Assembly: GCA_937892395.1 (NCBI GenBank)
Contig: CALAGJ010000110.1
Span: 1 to 64,000 of the forward strand
Reading direction: 5' to 3'
DNA: 64,000 bases
From: an uncultured Parafilimonas sp.
GTDB taxonomy: Bacteria; Bacteroidota; Bacteroidia; Chitinophagales; Chitinophagaceae
Shown here: piece after piece, positions 60,604-64,000 of the stretch
Position numbering within the stretch: position 1 is the stretch's first letter
Layout: each line of letters begins with the position of its first letter
Translations under genes and position numbers: made by a program
Notes under the pieces: model-generated
Seen by the model: the letters and a program-made list of their open reading frames with translations, nothing else
Databases searched by the model: none
Told to the model about the DNA's origin: nothing

Positions 60604-61728
60604 ATGGCAAAAAGTTTATTGAGACGCTTTACCAAAAAAACGGCCCTAATCTGCACTATATGTATTTGTATGCTTTTTCTTTTTGCCTTATTGATTCCTA
60701 AGCTCAATCCTGTAAACTGGTGGCTATGCGGTTTACTTGGTTTGGCTGTACCGTATCTATCTATAATACTTTTTTTGATCTTCATTTTTTGGTTAATGGC
60801 AAAGCCTGCATTGAGTCTTATACCACTATTTTGTTTACTGGCAGGCTATTGGCAGTTAAGTGTTCTATTGGCCTTAAACTTTTCAGTAGCACAGCCTGCA
60901 GAAAAACCAAAAGGAAGCATTCGAATAGCCTCTTGGAATGTAGCAAATATGTATGGCCTAAGCAATAACCCAGAAGTGAAAAAACAAAACAGACTTGAAA
61001 TTTCAAAAACCATACATAATGTAAATGCAGATATCATTTGTTTACAAGAATTCAATCATAGTTATACTCAAGGAACGGAAGCTGATAATATCGGGTTGTT
61101 TACAGATTTATATCCTTATCATTACTACAGCATTGATTACAATAAAAACAATGGCTATTACACCAATGGTTCTATCATCTTTTCTAAAAAACCTATATTA
61201 CACAAAAATGCTATTGCTTACAAGCCAACAGGAGCCGTAAAAGAGCATTTATTATATTCAGATTTCTTGCTCGAAAAAGATACATTTCGATTATATACTA
61301 CACACTTGCAGTCTTTCAGTTTTACTTCATCAGACTATTCTGATATAGAGAAAATAAAAGCACAGGATCAAGAAGCTGTAGAAGCTTCCAAAAATATACT
61401 CAGAAAAATGCGTACCGCCTTTACAAGCCGTGGAGCACAAGCAGACCTTGTGCATGAAGCTGTGCAAACTAGTAAATATCCGGTAGTAATTTGTGGTGAT
61501 TTTAATGATGTACCCAATTCTTATGTGTATTTTAACATAAGAAATACATTGCAGGATGCCTTTTTGGAAAAAGGATTTGGCACCGGAAAAACCTATATGA
61601 AACTGGCCCCCTTCTTAAGAATTGATTATTTATTTGCTGATAAGAAATTTGACATCAACCAATTTCAATTGATTGATGAAAAGCTTAGTGATCATGCAAT
61701 GCTTGTTACTGATATGAGCTGGAAATAA
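60604..61728 (+). CDS. EEP-family phosphatase/nuclease-like protein, second copy
   Basis: A 374-residue paralogue of the preceding protein with the same plan: membrane segments at about residues 16-36, 38-62 and 66-92, then the EEP domain. Motifs: IASWNVANMYG, IICLQEFNHS, CGDFNDVPNS and LSDHAMLVTDM. The shared ends QDAFLEKGFG and DLYPYHYY-like segments show that the two are a tandem duplication followed by divergence. Function is unknown but probably related to that of the first copy. Confidence 0.88.
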   Translation: MAKSLLRRFTKKTALICTICICMLFLFALLIPKLNPVNWWLCGLLGLAVPYLSIILFLIFIFWLMAKPALSLIPLFCLLAGYWQLSVLLALNFSVAQPAEKPKGSIRIASWNVANMYGLSNNPEVKKQNRLEISKTIHNVNADIICLQEFNHSYTQGTEADNIGLFTDLYPYHYYSIDYNKNNGYYTNGSIIFSKKPILHKNAIAYKPTGAVKEHLLYSDFLLEKDTFRLYTTHLQSFSFTSSDYSDIEKIKAQDQEAVEASKNILRKMRTAFTSRGAQADLVHEAVQTSKYPVVICGDFNDVPNSYVYFNIRNTLQDAFLEKGFGTGKTYMKLAPFLRIDYLFADKKFDINQFQLIDEKLSDHAMLVTDMSWK

Positions 61729-61796
61729 CGAGCCCTTTGATAAATATTTTATCCAAACTGAAAGTACAAAGTCCCAATTTTGTAACAAATTTATAC

Positions 61797-62888
61797 ATGC
61801 AATACAGAGCTATTGGTTTAATGAGTGGTTCCTCCTGCGATGGATTAGATATAGCCTTTATTCATTTAGAAGAAGCAAGAGGTGTGTGGCAATTTGAAAT
61901 TGTACATGCCGATTGCATTCCATACACAGCTATATGGAAAGAAAAATTACTTGGTGCTGATGCTTTGTCTGCCTTAGATTTTCAATACTTACATCACGAA
62001 TATGGTGCTTACACCGGTGCACTTGTCAAAGAATTTATAGCAAAGCATGCATTAGAATATAAAGTGCAATTAATAGGCAGTCATGGGCATACAGTTTTTC
62101 ATGAACCCACAAAAGGAATCAGCATACAAGCAGGCAGCGGTGCAGCCATTGCAGCTGCTACGGGCATAAATGTTATTAGCGACCTACGGTCAATGGATAC
62201 TGCACTCGGTGGGCAAGGCGCTCCCATTGTACCCATTGGTGAGCAAGCATTATTTGCAGACTATGATTACTGTTTAAATATTGGAGGTATTTCAAATTTG
62301 TCCATAAAAAAAGATGGCAATTGGCTGGCCTGGGATATTTGTGCAGCAAACAGGGTTTTGAATGCATTGGCATCTACACAAAATAGAAGTTTTGATGCTG
62401 AGGGAAAGATAGCGGCCTCCGGCAAATTAAATACAGCATTATTAACAAAACTCAATGAATTGGGGTACTACCAACAGCAGCCCCCAAAATCATTAAACAA
62501 TAGTTTTGGAGATGATGAAGTGCTTAGAATTATACAACATGCCAGTATAGATACGGCCGATGCACTACATACTTATTGCAGACATATTGCGCAGCAAATA
62601 TTATACAGCATACTACCCAATGCTATTAACCAAGCACCTGCAAAAATGCTGGTAACGGGTGGTGGAGCCTTCAACAGTTTTTTGATGCAATGTATTCTGA
62701 AAGAATTACAAACCATACCAATTAGCATCTCAATTCCAGATGCTACTGTTATACAATATAAAGAAGCATTGATAATGGGCTTTCTTGCGGTGCTGCGGTG
62801 GAGGGAAGAATATACTTGCCATGCTGCTTCCACAGGAGCTATTCGCAATAGCATAGGCGGGGCGGTTTGGATGGGTCAAGAAGCATAA
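61797..62888 (+). CDS. anmK: Anhydro-N-acetylmuramic acid kinase
   Basis: A 363-residue sugar kinase that phosphorylates and opens 1,6-anhydro-MurNAc from recycled peptidoglycan to MurNAc-6-phosphate. The ATP-binding IGLMSGSSCDGLDIAF motif is at the N-terminus. The phosphate/sugar loops QLIGSHGHTVFHEP, DLRSMDTALGGQGAPIVPIG and NIGGISNLS follow, with the C-terminal VTGGGAFNSFLM and GFLAVLRWR segments. ATG 61797 (MQYRAIGLMSGSS) is preferred over the longer frame from 61737. It ends the co-directional block that begins at yebC. Confidence 0.94.
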   Translation: MQYRAIGLMSGSSCDGLDIAFIHLEEARGVWQFEIVHADCIPYTAIWKEKLLGADALSALDFQYLHHEYGAYTGALVKEFIAKHALEYKVQLIGSHGHTVFHEPTKGISIQAGSGAAIAAATGINVISDLRSMDTALGGQGAPIVPIGEQALFADYDYCLNIGGISNLSIKKDGNWLAWDICAANRVLNALASTQNRSFDAEGKIAASGKLNTALLTKLNELGYYQQQPPKSLNNSFGDDEVLRIIQHASIDTADALHTYCRHIAQQILYSILPNAINQAPAKMLVTGGGAFNSFLMQCILKELQTIPISISIPDATVIQYKEALIMGFLAVLRWREEYTCHAASTGAIRNSIGGAVWMGQEA

Positions 62889-63492
62889 AAAAATCTGAAA
62901 AAACACCAATTGCGCAAATATCTCTATGTGTATCAACCACTAATAAACAAATTTGTACCCATTTGTCAGCTCAAATACCGGAAGCCAGTTTGTACCTGTA
63001 AATGTTTTGAAATACGTACCAATATTTTCTGCTATGGCTTTTCTTACCGGCATTTTCAAATATAGAATTTATAGCGAAAAAAAATTGTCAAACAATAATA
63101 AACATATAACTACTAAACAAAATTTCCCACAAGTTGGGACGTTGGGGGAAGGATTGGGAAGTGCTAATTGTGTGTGTGTGTAATTTGTAGCAAATGCTAC
63201 ATAAAAGCACGCTATAGGCACAGCCATACGCCGAGATAAGACTAAAACTTCTAACTGTCCTATTTCAACAGCCTTAAAGACTTCTTTTATAGTAAATCTT
63301 TCCTTACGTTATTAACTATCCCAGATTTTCCATTTTTTCGGATGTAAAAAATTTTAACTATAAAATCACAATCTAATTTTATACGATAAGCATTAAGGAT
63401 GCAGTTTAATTTATTGTAAATTTATAATCAGATTAATTTCTCAATGTCTATATAAAAAATCATTAACTTTATCATCTAAAATTTTTTTGCAC
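62889..63492. other. Gene-free stretch
   Basis: This 604-bp AT-rich stretch lies between anmK and the partial gene at the right edge. A small frame at 62953-63183 has no recognisable features and a low-complexity end, so I do not call it. A short 6-bp hairpin (TGTAGC / GCTACA at 63186-63201) and a (TG)6-like run at about 63170-63181 are the only structured parts. No promoter is clear. Confidence 0.6.
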
Positions 63493-64000
63493 ATGAAACA
63501 TACATTATTTACAATTTTTCTTTTATCCGTTTTGAATACAAATGCACAACACACTAATATTCGCATTAGTAATGTAGGAAGTCCAAATGAACCCTCCATT
63601 TGTATCAATCCAAAAAACCCTCGCTATATAGTAGCAGGTGCTAATTTGAATAATGTATATAATTCCTCAGATACAGGGCGCACATGGACATTAAAAAATT
63701 TGAGTAGCAGTTATGGTGTATGGGGAGACCCTACCATACTGGTGGATACCGCAAATAGTTTTTACTTTTTCCATTTGTCAAATCCTGCATCCGGCAGTTG
63801 GATTGATAGAATTGTAAGTCAAAAATCTGTGGACAATGGCAGCACTTGGAGCAATGGCACCTACACAGGCCTTAATGGCACAAAAGCACAGGACAAGCAA
63901 TGGGGTGTGGTAGATCGTAAACGCAATAATATTTATCTCACCTGGACCCAGTTTGACAGCTATGGCAGTAGCAGCCCTGCTGACAGCTCTCATATCCTTT
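63493..64000 (+). CDS. Secreted Asp-box (sialidase/BNR-like) protein, truncated by window end
   Basis: At least 169 residues of a secreted protein that continues beyond the right edge. The signal peptide occupies residues 1-19 (KHTLFTIFLLSVLNTNAQ). The following part reads like a beta-propeller of the exo-alpha-sialidase/BNR type: EPSICINPKNPRYIVAGANL then the Asp-box-like motifs SSDTGRTWT and SVDNGSTWS, and a DRKRNNIYLTWTQFD strand. Sialidase activity is not assured, since many Bacteroidota Asp-box proteins are not sialidases. A C-terminal sorting domain would be expected but lies outside the window. Confidence 0.75.
   Translation, partial: MKHTLFTIFLLSVLNTNAQHTNIRISNVGSPNEPSICINPKNPRYIVAGANLNNVYNSSDTGRTWTLKNLSSSYGVWGDPTILVDTANSFYFFHLSNPASGSWIDRIVSQKSVDNGSTWSNGTYTGLNGTKAQDKQWGVVDRKRNNIYLTWTQFDSYGSSSPADSSHIL

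Noticed and set aside
62953..63183. 76-residue plus-strand frame
   Set aside because: No motif, low-complexity tail from a TG run, no promoter or close neighbour, likely chance.
1..64000. CRISPR arrays, prophage or insertion sequences
   Set aside because: No regularly spaced repeats, transposase, integrase or phage structural frames are visible anywhere in the window.

Overview
The window looks like a chromosomal segment of a Bacteroidota bacterium, most likely of the Chitinophagaceae or a close relative (the family is inferred). The evidence is AT-rich DNA, a SusC/SusD pair, PorT and a C-terminal sorting-type domain of the type IX secretion system, DUF5606, and promoters of the Bacteroidota form TTTG-N17-20-TAnnTTTG ahead of several genes. 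Most genes are housekeeping. I see no prophage, insertion sequence, CRISPR array or defence island. Accessory traits are an arsenic cluster, an RND efflux operon, one SusC/D locus and short dispersed palindromic repeats.

Layout. 1-5.8 kb: remnant of an alpha-2-macroglobulin gene, then a leftward block (DUF5606; gcvH-ECF sigma factor-anti-sigma factor; cyclophilin; small unknown; membrane zinc peptidase), a possible small RNA, and a YkuD-type L,D-transpeptidase. 5.9-10.8 kb: kynureninase divergent from a class V PLP enzyme, then Tex. 11-16.8 kb: SusC-SusD-DUF1735 lipoprotein operon. 17-21 kb: tRNA-Leu(CAA), SlyD-like FKBP, an NtrC-type regulator with its kinase, and an acetyltransferase. 21.2-24.1 kb: tsaD and arsR-arsM-arsC. 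24.1-29.2 kb: ubiE-porT, a small unknown plus a cold-shock protein, mdh, an acetyltransferase and a methyltransferase. 29.3-31.1 kb: a second NtrC-type regulator overlapping an Hpt protein. 31.2-37.9 kb: a repeat-built secreted protein, SurA-like isomerase, M16 peptidase, DUF3089 hydrolase and a lone 2-oxoacid:ferredoxin oxidoreductase beta subunit. 38.1-45.1 kb: tetR-tolC-adaptor-RND operon. 45.2-51 kb: DUF502 protein, unknown lipoprotein, sugar-phosphate transferase, Gfo/Idh/MocA oxidoreductase and cystathionine beta-synthase. 51.1-55.1 kb: TonB-dependent receptor, a repeat cluster and an esterase lipoprotein. 55.2-62.9 kb: a long co-directional block yebC-rlmD-rhomboid-pseudorhomboid-EEP-EEP-anmK. 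From 63.5 kb: the start of a secreted Asp-box (sialidase-like) protein cut by the window edge.

How genes work together. ArsC would reduce arsenate to arsenite and ArsM would methylate it, with ArsR probably acting at a palindrome that overlaps the promoter. The TetR protein probably controls its own efflux operon through an inverted repeat lying on the promoter. PorT belongs to the secretion machine that would export the sorting-domain protein. The most interesting unexplained items are a promoter-terminator unit without a gene (4.87-4.96 kb), a dispersed GC-hairpin repeat that in one case forms the start of a signal peptide, the catalytically dead rhomboid paired with an active one, the orphan regulator/Hpt pair, the paired CCGxxCC motifs at both ends of ArsM, and the eroded gene at the left edge.
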